The translations under genes and the position numbers were made by a program. Source: Candidatus Melainabacteria bacterium (GTDB lineage Bacteria > Cyanobacteriota > Vampirovibrionia > Obscuribacterales > Obscuribacteraceae). From it: 64,000 nt of DNA. The DNA is taken from positions 102,001 to 166,000 of the forward strand of contig RXJR01000021.1 of the NCBI GenBank assembly GCA_003963305.1. The letters run 5' to 3'. Positions 25,076 to 33,033 of the stretch are shown in pieces (position 1 is the stretch's first letter; each line of letters begins with the position of its first letter). The notes below the pieces were generated by a model, which was given only the letters and a program-made list of their open reading frames with translations, made no database searches and was not told the DNA's origin.

Positions 25076-26773
25076 ATGGGCAATGGTTTTGATAACACGA
25101 ATCAACAGCAACAGCAGCAAACCGGCTCCTACGGTTTGAACGCGACGGATGTTTATTTACCGCCACCAAGCTCGAATCAACCATGGCGCCCAAACTACGG
25201 GCAAGTAGCCCCGGCATACGGAAACACTGGCGACGGCAGCATCGGTAATCCCAACGGTCAACAAGGTCAGACTTACGAAGGCGGCGTACCTGTGCAACCA
25301 CGGCCGGTGCAGCAACCAGGTGGCTATCAAACTCCGTACAACCAGTATCCAGGTCAGGACGTCAATCAAGGCGGTGCGGCGTACAATCCCAATGGCGGTG
25401 CAGCATACAATCCAGGCGGTGCATCGGCATACAACCCTGGTGGTGCAGCCTACAATCCTGGCGACCAGCAAATTCCACAACAAGCGCCTCCGCTCGGTAA
25501 CAACGCGCAGAGCGGTCCAGTCTGGAATCAACCGAACCCCAGACAACAGTCATCAGACCTGAACAACACCAGCTACAACTACGAACCGGTCGTGAAACCA
25601 ATCGGAGTATTCTCAGCTTCGGTCATGGGCGGACTGGGTGGTATCGTTGGCGGCAACCTCATTCCTAACTGGGGCAACAAGGCAGCTGATGCCATTCTTC
25701 GTGACGCGCCAAAAGTCACCGAAGGAGCGAAGCCAGGCTTCTTCGAATCAGGTGGAACCTTTGAGAAAATTGTCGGCAAAGACGCGGCCAGTAAAGTTTC
25801 GAAAGGAGCAGAAGATCTGAGCTCCAAGTTCGAGGGAGCAGATGCAGGCGGTCGCGTGCAACGCGCTGCCACAAGTTGGCAAAATCAATTCGACCCACGC
25901 TATCAAAACAGAACGGCGTTGCAGGATCTTCTCGACAAAAACAATGACGCATTGAAAGAGTTTGCCGGCAAAGACAAAGCCGCTCTGGCCGAAGCAGACG
26001 CAGCCAGACTAGCAGCTCTCGAACAGAAACAAGCCATCCTCTCAGCCGGTGAAGGTGCCGCTGCAAGCAAACTGAACCCGGCGTTATTCACAGCCGACGG
26101 CAAGGCGATGCTGGAGACAGTCAAAGGTTCGACTGCACTGACTGAAGCCGAAGCTAGTTTGCTCAAGAGTCAAGGGGCAAATCTCAGCAAAGCGTTCCCT
26201 TCCGCCGAACTGGCCAGCAAAGAAGTAGCCCTGCTTGAGCGTCCAATGGTCGGAAATTTCGCCAAAGGAGCTGCATTTGTTGGCGGCACCTTGCTCGCCG
26301 ACAATATCGCCGGAAACTTCATCGGCAAAAATGGTGCCGGTCACTTGAGCGAAGTCGCGTTGCCTATGGCATTCGTTGCAGGCGGAAGCTGGAGAGAAAA
26401 AGCGATTTACTCAGCTGCAGCAATCGTTGGCAGCAAGACAATCGACGCACTCCTTCCTGCATCAGATCACACCACCATCAATCGCATCATGGCGCCAAAC
26501 GGCGTTGATTCGCTGACCATGGGCGCAGCATTCCTGTTGCCTGCAGCCGATCCTAAGACTCGCATGGCGATGATTGGAACGGCATGGGGCTTCGGCCGCT
26601 TGCGCAATATGAACGACACTGAAAGCTTGCTCACAACCGGCGGCTTAATGGGTGCAACGGGTCTCGCTCTGAAAGTAGGCAAGATCAATCCTGAACTGGG
26701 TGTTGGCTTGCTGGCCGCAGAAGGCGGAGCATTCGTTCTCAGTCGAATCTTCAAAGGCAACACCGGCAAATAG
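25076..26773 (+). CDS. Q/G/N-rich protein with hydrophobic Gly/Ala C-terminus
   Basis: 565 residues from ATG 25076 (GAAGGA 6 nt upstream); a GTG at 25019 sits directly on a GAGGA and is disfavoured. Residues 1-170 are low-complexity: a QQQQQQ run, then tandem AYNPGG/AYNPNGG repeats (about five copies near 110-140). Residues about 180-210 are glycine-rich and hydrophobic (VMGGLGGIVGG). A helical charged region with a long Ala/Glu/Lys coil follows (about 270-350), and the last 200 residues are Gly/Ala-rich and partly hydrophobic (FVGGTLLADNIAGNFIG, LMGATGLALKVG). The tail resembles in style, though not clearly in sequence, the modules at 9.1 and 56.1 kb. No signal peptide or enzyme motif. Function unknown. 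Confidence 0.65.
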   Translation: MGNGFDNTNQQQQQQTGSYGLNATDVYLPPPSSNQPWRPNYGQVAPAYGNTGDGSIGNPNGQQGQTYEGGVPVQPRPVQQPGGYQTPYNQYPGQDVNQGGAAYNPNGGAAYNPGGASAYNPGGAAYNPGDQQIPQQAPPLGNNAQSGPVWNQPNPRQQSSDLNNTSYNYEPVVKPIGVFSASVMGGLGGIVGGNLIPNWGNKAADAILRDAPKVTEGAKPGFFESGGTFEKIVGKDAASKVSKGAEDLSSKFEGADAGGRVQRAATSWQNQFDPRYQNRTALQDLLDKNNDALKEFAGKDKAALAEADAARLAALEQKQAILSAGEGAAASKLNPALFTADGKAMLETVKGSTALTEAEASLLKSQGANLSKAFPSAELASKEVALLERPMVGNFAKGAAFVGGTLLADNIAGNFIGKNGAGHLSEVALPMAFVAGGSWREKAIYSAAAIVGSKTIDALLPASDHTTINRIMAPNGVDSLTMGAAFLLPAADPKTRMAMIGTAWGFGRLRNMNDTESLLTTGGLMGATGLALKVGKINPELGVGLLAAEGGAFVLSRIFKGNTGK

Positions 26774-26817
26774 GCGGTGAGCTCGAGAGTGAGGCAGTCG
26801 GGCTTTAAGATGACGAT

Positions 26818-27081
26818 TTAGGTGTTGTTGATGATTTGACGCGCGTGACTGTAGTACGGCTCGGCCTTTTCAGCCATACCATTTGCTTCGAAAAAGTTCG
26901 TCAACTCGATTAAGACAGACTTGAGTACAAAACTAATTTGTTCGCTCTCAGCACCGAAAACACGTTCTGCTTCCGCTATGGCACGCCTGTACAACTGTTC
27001 GGCATCTGCATAGCTTCCGCTCTCGCGCGCCTTCTTGGCTTCATCGAGCAAAGTTTTCCAATTAGTTTCCTGCGAACCCAT
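26818..27081 (-). CDS. Small TPR-like helical protein
   Basis: 87 residues from ATG 27081 with GAGG 5 nt upstream; a GTG two codons earlier is the alternative. One clear TPR-type helix pair (WKTLLDEAKKARESGSYADAEQLYRRAIAEAERVFG) is followed by a second, weaker one (LTNFFEANGMAEKAEPYYSHARQII). Stand-alone short TPR proteins usually act as adaptors; no partner can be identified. Cytoplasmic. It converges with the Q/G/N-rich gene. Confidence 0.65.
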   Translation of the reverse strand: MGSQETNWKTLLDEAKKARESGSYADAEQLYRRAIAEAERVFGAESEQISFVLKSVLIELTNFFEANGMAEKAEPYYSHARQIINNT

Positions 27082-27283
27082 ATTCACCTCAATACGGCTA
27101 TCTTAACAGGCTTACTGTTCTCATTGCTCCCAAGCTGGACAATGACGATTCTACTGGACTGACAGGTCACTGAAAAGAGCAAAATTCAAGTCACTTTATC
27201 AGACGGAATACCCGGCAGATTTAGGAATCGGTCGCGACCGATCGGTCTAGTGGCAACTCAGAAAGATATAAGAGCGTAGACAT

Positions 27284-27312
27284 AAAAAAAACAAGGCACC
27301 AGATGCGGTGCC
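27284..27312 (-). terminator. Rho-independent terminator of the dodecin gene
   Basis: Read on the minus strand: GGCACC-gcatct-GGTGCC, then TTG and eight T residues. It lies 45 nt after the dodecin stop. A second similar small inverted repeat (CACC-atatac-GGTG) lies between it and the gene. Confidence 0.85.
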
Positions 27313-27356
27313 CTGTCATACCGTCCATAATCGCACACCATATACGGTGCAAGAGA

Positions 27357-27566
27357 CTAGTCGTCCAGTTTAAATCCAACTTTGATAGTCACCTGGAACT
27401 CAGCGACCTGGCCATCTTTGATCAAACCTCTTTGATCGACCACTTCGAACCAGCCCAGGTTACGAAGAGTCTTGCTGGCTCTCTTCACGCCTTCTTTTAC
27501 TGCATCCGCAAAACTGTTAGGAGAGGTCCCGACGATCTCAGTCATCTTATATACGCCACCGGCCAT
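27357..27566 (-). CDS. Dodecin family flavin-binding protein
   Basis: 69 residues, the standard dodecin length. The start MAGGVYKMTEIVGTSPNSF, central AVKEGVKRASKTLRNLGWFEV (with the flavin-stacking tryptophan) and the end VAEFQVTIKVGFKLDD follow the family pattern (VYKxxExVGTS...S...A...A). Dodecins form hollow 12-mers that store or buffer flavins or CoA. ATG 27566 has GGAG 5 nt upstream; a longer in-frame start eight codons earlier is not supported. Monocistronic with a clear terminator. Confidence 0.93.
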   Translation of the reverse strand: MAGGVYKMTEIVGTSPNSFADAVKEGVKRASKTLRNLGWFEVVDQRGLIKDGQVAEFQVTIKVGFKLDD

Positions 27567-27971
27567 AATTACTCCTTCGACTTTCGTCACTGAATATAAT
27601 AACGACCTAATGTAAGCTACTGAAAACTATGACCGGCGGGCATTTTCGAAGCTATTACAATCCTTTACCCGCCTCAAAAAATAGACGCCAAACAGAATGA
27701 AACGACCGACATCCACCCCCAGAGCGATTTCTGTGGCTGAGTTGCACCATGCTCGTTCGGAAACCCTTACCAGGTAAGGAATCGCAGTGCTGCCTGCTTC
27801 CGTTGAGCGTGTACAGTCCAGTTAGAAATGCTGGTTAGCATTAACGGTTTGATAGGGTAACCCCAATCAGAGGAATTCTTGCAAGGGCATGAAAGAGATA
27901 AGCAGAGTTATGCAGGAATAACGGTAGGCAAGTTCGGCTGGTGTAAGCGAGCAAACAAGCAAGGATTCTAG
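27567..27971 (+). other. 405-nt divergent intergenic region
   Basis: No gene found. Two small perfect hairpins are present: CCTTAC-cag-GTAAGG (27765-27779) and AATGCT-ggtt-AGCATT (27827-27842). Neither has a U-tract. Promoters for dodecin (left) and the repeat protein (right) should be here but cannot be fixed by eye. Confidence 0.4.
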
Positions 27972-28592
27972 GTGCCTGATATGACGACCAACACTTATGC
28001 AAAAGACAACTACGAGATCGACGAGAAGTTCCCTTATAGATTTCTCCTGAGATGGACGTGGCCCGATCACATCGACCGCTACATACGCAGACTGATGTGG
28101 GCATGGTTGAATGAACAGAGCAACGGTCAGCAACAAGATCTTTCAGCAACAGACTACGTGGCGGCACACTTGTTCTGGCTCATCGCCGTCAGTCCTGAGA
28201 CACCAGGAGCGGTGCTTGATGCGCTGGCGGCAACTTGTTCGGTATCGTTCCAGGAACGCATAGCCGAAAACAAAAACACCTGGTCCAGCACACTGACAAA
28301 ACTTGCTCAGAGCGAGTCTCCGCGTGTCAGAATCGCCGTTGCAGAGAATCCAAATACACCGGCTGCGACAATGCTGCAACTTTCACTAGATGAGAATGCT
28401 GACATTCGTTATGCAGTAGCCGACAACTGCAATCAAGCCGTAACGATATTAGAGTCACTGACAAATGACGAGAACGCACATGTAGCATCCCGCTCGCGGC
28501 GAAGTCTGGCTCAAATCAACAAAGTCGAGCCTGTGATCTTAAAACCGGCATCTCAATCTCAGTCCAGAAGACAAAAGACCGTGGCCGGGTAA
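27972..28592 (+). CDS. HEAT/variant-Leu-repeat-like helical protein
   Basis: 206 residues. GTG 27972 has AAGGA 6 nt upstream; ATG 27981 with a weaker SD is the alternative. After a Trp/Arg-rich start (FLLRWTWPDHIDRYIRR) come short helical repeats of about 24 residues of the leucine-rich-variant type: SPETPGAVLDALAA, NKNTWSSTLTKLAQSESPRVRIAVAEN, NTPAATMLQLSLDENADIRYAVADN and a last copy. Each contains N-x-x-(T/A)-x3-L then VR-x-AVA. Such solenoids bind proteins; no partner or catalytic site is seen. The C-terminus is polar and basic. Confidence 0.65.
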   Translation: MPDMTTNTYAKDNYEIDEKFPYRFLLRWTWPDHIDRYIRRLMWAWLNEQSNGQQQDLSATDYVAAHLFWLIAVSPETPGAVLDALAATCSVSFQERIAENKNTWSSTLTKLAQSESPRVRIAVAENPNTPAATMLQLSLDENADIRYAVADNCNQAVTILESLTNDENAHVASRSRRSLAQINKVEPVILKPASQSQSRRQKTVAG

Positions 28593-28844
28593 CAGCTGGC
28601 GTTACAAACTGAGACCCCAGCGGAGCGCGACCTGTTGTCTGCGCTCCGTCTCCGTGCCAGGTTTCTTTCAGACTCTCCGCAAAAATGACATTTTCAGCCC
28701 TTGAGAATCATTTAAAGCGCCAGCAGTTGCGCCTGAAGCCCTGCCAAGGCTGTGCTATTATTGGGCCTTTTCAAGAGTCTGGCATGGCCGGACTGTCCGG
28801 AAAAAACCGAAGCAGGGGTCTATTTGTCGACCGGGAATATAGCC

Positions 28845-30047
28845 ATGAAAGGGTGGTCCGTGCTCAAACGCTTGAGCCGGAGCAGCTTTCTGTATATCTG
28901 CGTGTTGCTTGCGTGTACAGATGTAGTGCTGAGCGCCTACGTGCCACGCACCAACCAGATCTGGTACGAAAAGAGTGTTAACGGCAGCAACGAGCCATTT
29001 TGCCGCAAAATTTTCGAATATATATGCTCTCAACCTGATCCACACGTAGTGATGATGGGATCGTCACTACTGGCGGTGCCATCAATCTCTTGCGACGAAA
29101 CTTTTGTTCGAGCCAGGAGTCCATACTCGACGTTGCCTGATATGTTCGCATTCAGTCATTACAAGCGCTGCGACTACTTCAAAATGCTGCTCTCTCAGAG
29201 CCTGGGAAAGAAAGTCGACGTAGTAAATCTTGGACTAGCCGGAATCGTTGCGTCGGACCAGAAATTGATTCTCGAAAAAGCGCTTGCATTCAACAAAAAA
29301 CCTGGTCTTGTGGTCTGGACAGTTGCCCCGGCCGAGTTTATCTGGAATGACGGTCGCGGAGTAGACAACACCCGCATCGGTCAGGCTTTCAAGTCATATT
29401 CCTGGCCATTCGACGCGAGCGCTATAGCCCTGGCGGCAGACAGAGTGAGAAGAGAGTGCACGTGGCATTTCGACTTGCTGGAAAATGAGTTAGCCGCCTG
29501 TAAAGCGCCTATGAGCGAGTACGTCAATAAACTGTTGAATCGTCCCGCCCAGGAAGATAAAGCGCTTACCGCCGCCAAACAGGCTTTGGCAGCAAATCAA
29601 ACAGACACGGTTGAATCTGCGATGGATGCCTACGGTCGAAAGAACAGACTGGAAGACATTCCGCACTTCAAAATGAACTACTCAAAAGTAGACAACAAGC
29701 TATTCGATAAACAGTTGGAATCTTTCACGCAAACGTTGGAGTTGTGCAATCAGCATAACGTTCCTGTAGTGATAGTAAATATGCCGCTGACGAAATACAA
29801 CCGCGACTTGATTGATAGAAATGTCTACGAAAAGTACATCTCGTCAGTCAGCGAAATTGCTCAACGGCATCGCAGTCCATTTGTCGACATGGATAGCTCC
29901 AACGGTTTTGCACTATCGGATTTTTATGATTCGACACATCTGAACGAGACTGGCGGCAAGAAGCTCTTCACAGCTCTAGCCAATCGCATTCCAAAACTGG
30001 CAACCGATCACCCGCAACTTGCAGGCGTCCGCGAAACTGCGAACTAG
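28845..30047 (+). CDS. Second SGNH/AlgX-like membrane-anchored protein
   Basis: 400 residues from ATG 28845; the longer frame lacks an SD and buries the signal anchor (LKRLSRSSFLYICVLLACTDVVLSA). Paralogous in layout to the protein at 16685: nucleophile block VVMMGSSLLAVPS, then VVNLGLAGIVASDQKLILEKAL, VVWTVAPAEFIW, late IVNMPLTKYNRDL, and the D-x-x-H pair in FYDSTHLNETGGKKLF. Predicted extracytoplasmic acyl transferase or esterase acting on a surface glycan. No MBOAT gene is adjacent, so it may share the one at 17869. A 14-bp minisatellite spans its stop codon. Confidence 0.72.
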   Translation: MKGWSVLKRLSRSSFLYICVLLACTDVVLSAYVPRTNQIWYEKSVNGSNEPFCRKIFEYICSQPDPHVVMMGSSLLAVPSISCDETFVRARSPYSTLPDMFAFSHYKRCDYFKMLLSQSLGKKVDVVNLGLAGIVASDQKLILEKALAFNKKPGLVVWTVAPAEFIWNDGRGVDNTRIGQAFKSYSWPFDASAIALAADRVRRECTWHFDLLENELAACKAPMSEYVNKLLNRPAQEDKALTAAKQALAANQTDTVESAMDAYGRKNRLEDIPHFKMNYSKVDNKLFDKQLESFTQTLELCNQHNVPVVIVNMPLTKYNRDLIDRNVYEKYISSVSEIAQRHRSPFVDMDSSNGFALSDFYDSTHLNETGGKKLFTALANRIPKLATDHPQLAGVRETAN

Positions 30048-30090
30048 AAACTGCGAACTATGAACCGCGAAATATAAAAATTGCGAACCA
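30033..30090 (+). repeat. 14-bp minisatellite across a stop codon
   Basis: Two perfect adjacent copies of GAAACTGCGAACTA (30033-30046, 30047-30060) are followed by a 10/14 copy (30061-30074) and, after 2 nt, an 11/14 copy (30077-30090). The gene's TAG (30045-30047) spans the junction of copies 1 and 2, so gain or loss of units changes the 3' UTR but not the protein. Confidence 0.75.
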
Positions 30091-30103
30091 GGCTGCTCAA
30101 AAA

Positions 30104-30136
30104 AAAGCCGCTCAATGAATTTCACTGAGCGGCTTT
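30104..30136. terminator. Bidirectional rho-independent terminator
   Basis: Stem AAAGCCGCTCA / TGAGCGGCTTT (11 bp) with an 11-nt loop, preceded by a run of A residues (a U-tract on the minus strand) and followed by TTT and AGATTTTT. It separates the convergent SGNH and acyl-CoA dehydrogenase genes. Confidence 0.85.
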
Positions 30137-30153
30137 AGATTTTTGCTATCGAT

Positions 30154-31374
30154 TTACACGCCAGCCAATTGTGGTTCTGCTGCGGTTCCAGCAAGAGCGG
30201 TCATACGACCAGTGCTCTGTCCGTTCGCATTGCGGATACCGAGCGCATCTTGAGCGATGATCAAGCGTTGGATTTCGCGAGTTCCTTCGTAGATGTTCAG
30301 CACTTTAGCGTCGCGGAAGTAGCGCTCAACTGGATACTCATCTGAGAATCCATAGCCACCGAAGATTTGTACTGCGTTGTGACCAGCTTTGTTAGCCGCT
30401 TCTCCGCAGAACAATTTTGCAATTGAAGTTTCAAGCGTGTTGCGAACGCCTTTGTTCTTCAGATGGGCGGCACGCAAGTAGAGCAGTCGTCCGGCTTCTG
30501 CATCGGCAACCATGTCGGCAATCATGGCTTGCACCTGTTGATGCTCACCGATTGGCTTGCCAAATGTCTGCCTCTGCATTGCGTAGGTGGTGCAAGCATC
30601 GATACATCCCTGCACGAGACCTACGGCACCGGCGGCTACTGAGAAACGACCGTTATCCAGGGCTGACATAGCCACTTTGAAGCCTTCACCGAGTCCACCG
30701 AGCATGTTTGCAGCTGGTACACGCACCTGATCAAGGAACAAGGACGATGTGTCTGATGCGCGCAATCCCAACTTGCCTTTGATTGGCACAGCCGAGAAGC
30801 CTTTCGACTTGGTATCGACGATAAAGCAGGTGATGCCTTTGTGTCCCAACTTGGTGTCGACAGTTGCGAAGACAAGCGCGTGTGTAGCGATAGAACCGCA
30901 TGAGATCCAGGTTTTCTGACCGGTCAACAGATAGTCGGAACCGTCCTTAACTGCTTTGGTCTGCTGGTTACCGGCGTCTGAACCTGCTTCTGGCTCAGTC
31001 AAACCGTAGCAACCGATGTATTCGCCGTTGCAAAGCTTAGGCAGCAATTCTTGCTTCTGAGCTTCGGTTCCCCACTTCAAAATCGTCAGAGCAACGAGAG
31101 ATGTCTGCACTGAGAAAAGAGTTCGAGTGGAAGAGCAGACACGGTTGATTTCTTCGGTCATCAAACCGTAGGCCACATAGTCCATTCCCAGACCGCCGTA
31201 TTTCTCAGGCACTGGGCAGCCTAGAAAACCTTCAGCGAAGATCTTTTTGGCGATATCCCAATCGAACTTGCATTCGCGATCGTTGTACGCAGCTTTAGGA
31301 GCAATTTCACGCTCGGCAAAGTCACGCATGTGCTTGCGCATTGCCATCTGCTCCGGTGTAAAGTCAAAATCCAT
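30154..31374 (-). CDS. Acyl-CoA dehydrogenase
   Basis: FAD enzyme introducing a double bond next to the thioester of an acyl-CoA; 406 residues. Family signatures: YGLTEPEAGSDAGN and WISCGS in the middle domain, QRQTFGKPIGEHQQVQ, and NAVQIFGGYGFSDEYPVERYFRDAKVLNIYEGTREIQRL, where the Glu of YEGT is at the catalytic-base position of short/medium-chain enzymes. The ATG at 31374 has AAAGGA just upstream. It is the last gene of an operon with aldehyde dehydrogenase and aminotransferase (gaps 42 and 45 nt), so its substrate is probably a short acyl-CoA derived from an amino acid. Electron acceptor ETF genes are not in the window. Confidence 0.93.
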   Translation of the reverse strand: MDFDFTPEQMAMRKHMRDFAEREIAPKAAYNDRECKFDWDIAKKIFAEGFLGCPVPEKYGGLGMDYVAYGLMTEEINRVCSSTRTLFSVQTSLVALTILKWGTEAQKQELLPKLCNGEYIGCYGLTEPEAGSDAGNQQTKAVKDGSDYLLTGQKTWISCGSIATHALVFATVDTKLGHKGITCFIVDTKSKGFSAVPIKGKLGLRASDTSSLFLDQVRVPAANMLGGLGEGFKVAMSALDNGRFSVAAGAVGLVQGCIDACTTYAMQRQTFGKPIGEHQQVQAMIADMVADAEAGRLLYLRAAHLKNKGVRNTLETSIAKLFCGEAANKAGHNAVQIFGGYGFSDEYPVERYFRDAKVLNIYEGTREIQRLIIAQDALGIRNANGQSTGRMTALAGTAAEPQLAGV

Positions 31375-31416
31375 AGTCCTTTTCTCCAATTAAGTAGCGT
31401 AGCGTTTTAACAGTGG

Positions 31417-32988
31417 TTACGGAGCAATTTTGCTTTCGTCGTCTTCAGTTCGAGCAGGATGATTATCAATCTGCGCTCTCTGCAGGCGTCCCGAGTAGTC
31501 GACATATACAGACTTCCACTCGGTGAATTGGTCGATTGCAGTGGTTCCGGCTTCACGGTGTCCGTTGCCGGTTTGTTTGACACCACCGAAAGGCAACTGA
31601 ATTTCAGCACCAATCGTTGGAGCATTTATGTAGACGATGCCGGATTCGAGCTCTTCGATAGCTGCGAAGGCGCGGTTTACGTCTTTTGTATACATTGAAA
31701 GGGAGAGACCATATTCGGTGCCGTTAGCTACTTCAATAGCTTCATCGAAATCATTGACTTTGATGATGCTCACGACTGGTCCGAATATTTCTTCCTGAGC
31801 GATACGCATCGATGGCTTGACGTCACCGAAAACTGTAGGCTCATGGAACCAACCGTTTTCCATACCGTTATCCTTGACGATGTTGCCACCGCAAAGGAGG
31901 GTGGCACCTTCTTTCTGGCCTATCTCAACGTACTCGTGCACGCTGTGCAACTGAGACTTCGAAACTACCGGTCCGACGTGCACTTCAGGGTCCAGACCGT
32001 CACCGAGTTTGAGGGCTCTGGCGCGTGCAACGAATTTTTCAGTAAATTCTTTGTAGCGATCCTTGTGCACTATGACTCGGCTGGCAGCGGTGCAACGCTG
32101 TCCGGCAGTACCGAAACCGCCCCAAACAGCGCCTTCGACAGCCAGTTCGATATCGGCATCTTCCATGATGCAGATGGCATTCTTTCCACCCAATTCACAA
32201 GAGATGCGCTTCATCAATTCACCGCAACGTCCGGCAACTTTCTTGCCGACTACTGTTGAGCCGGTAATGGAAATTGCGCGAACACGTGGATCTTCAACGA
32301 TCGCCTGACCTACTTTGCTGCCTTCGCCTGTAACCAGATTCAGTACTCCTGCAGGGAGTCCTGCTTCTACAAGCACTTCAACGAGCATGACTGCGCAAAG
32401 AGGAGTGTCTGTAGCTGGTTTGAAAACGACCGTGTTGCCCGCAACGATAGCCGGAAAAATTTTCCAGCTTGGTATAGCAACAGGGAAGTTCCACGGCGTG
32501 ATCAGCCCGACCACGCCAATAGGTGCCCTCACGGACATGGCGAACTTGTTGGGCAGCTCAGACGGTACGGTTGTACCCATCAGGCGGCGTCCCTCGCCGG
32601 CCATGAACTTAGCCATGTCGATAGCTTCTTGCACATCGCCACGCGCTTCTTTGATCACTTTGCCCATTTCGCGAACCATGTTTCTCGCCATTTCTTCTTT
32701 GCGAGTTTCGAGCAAGTGAGCGACTCTGTAGAGAATCTCGGCGCGGTGAGGAGCTGGAACTTTTCTCCAGGTCTTCAGTGCTTCCTCGGCTGCATCAATA
32801 GCCTTTTTAACATCGTTGACCGTGGATGCTGCGAAGTGACCGATGATCTCTTTTTCATTGGCAGGATTAGTGCTGGTGAAAGTTTCACCATTTTCAGCCT
32901 TCACCCAACGACCACCGATGTAGTTATGGTAGACGCGAGGAGCGTCAGCCCTGGTCTTTGTTTGCAGACTCTGTGTACTAGTGCTCAT
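31417..32988 (-). CDS. NAD(P)-dependent aldehyde dehydrogenase
   Basis: 523 residues, complete ALDH fold. Visible: TPWNFPVAIPSWKIFPAIVAGN, FKPATDTP, ITGSTVVGKKV (cofactor loop), CELGGKNA with the general-base Glu, FGTAGQRCTA with the catalytic Cys, and EEIFGPVVS. The ending GHREAGTTAIDQFTEW plus a tail that retains YVDYSGRLQRAQIDN resembles semialdehyde dehydrogenases of the gucD/ycbD and ketoglutarate-semialdehyde type. Context (class III aminotransferase upstream, acyl-CoA dehydrogenase downstream) points to an omega-semialdehyde, such as succinate or glutarate semialdehyde; the exact substrate is inferred only. GGGAG lies 7 nt before the ATG. Confidence 0.93.
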   Translation of the reverse strand: MSTSTQSLQTKTRADAPRVYHNYIGGRWVKAENGETFTSTNPANEKEIIGHFAASTVNDVKKAIDAAEEALKTWRKVPAPHRAEILYRVAHLLETRKEEMARNMVREMGKVIKEARGDVQEAIDMAKFMAGEGRRLMGTTVPSELPNKFAMSVRAPIGVVGLITPWNFPVAIPSWKIFPAIVAGNTVVFKPATDTPLCAVMLVEVLVEAGLPAGVLNLVTGEGSKVGQAIVEDPRVRAISITGSTVVGKKVAGRCGELMKRISCELGGKNAICIMEDADIELAVEGAVWGGFGTAGQRCTAASRVIVHKDRYKEFTEKFVARARALKLGDGLDPEVHVGPVVSKSQLHSVHEYVEIGQKEGATLLCGGNIVKDNGMENGWFHEPTVFGDVKPSMRIAQEEIFGPVVSIIKVNDFDEAIEVANGTEYGLSLSMYTKDVNRAFAAIEELESGIVYINAPTIGAEIQLPFGGVKQTGNGHREAGTTAIDQFTEWKSVYVDYSGRLQRAQIDNHPARTEDDESKIAP

Positions 32989-33033
32989 AGATTTCTCCCG
33001 GCTTTTTCAACTGTCTTAACAGCGAACTTTCGC

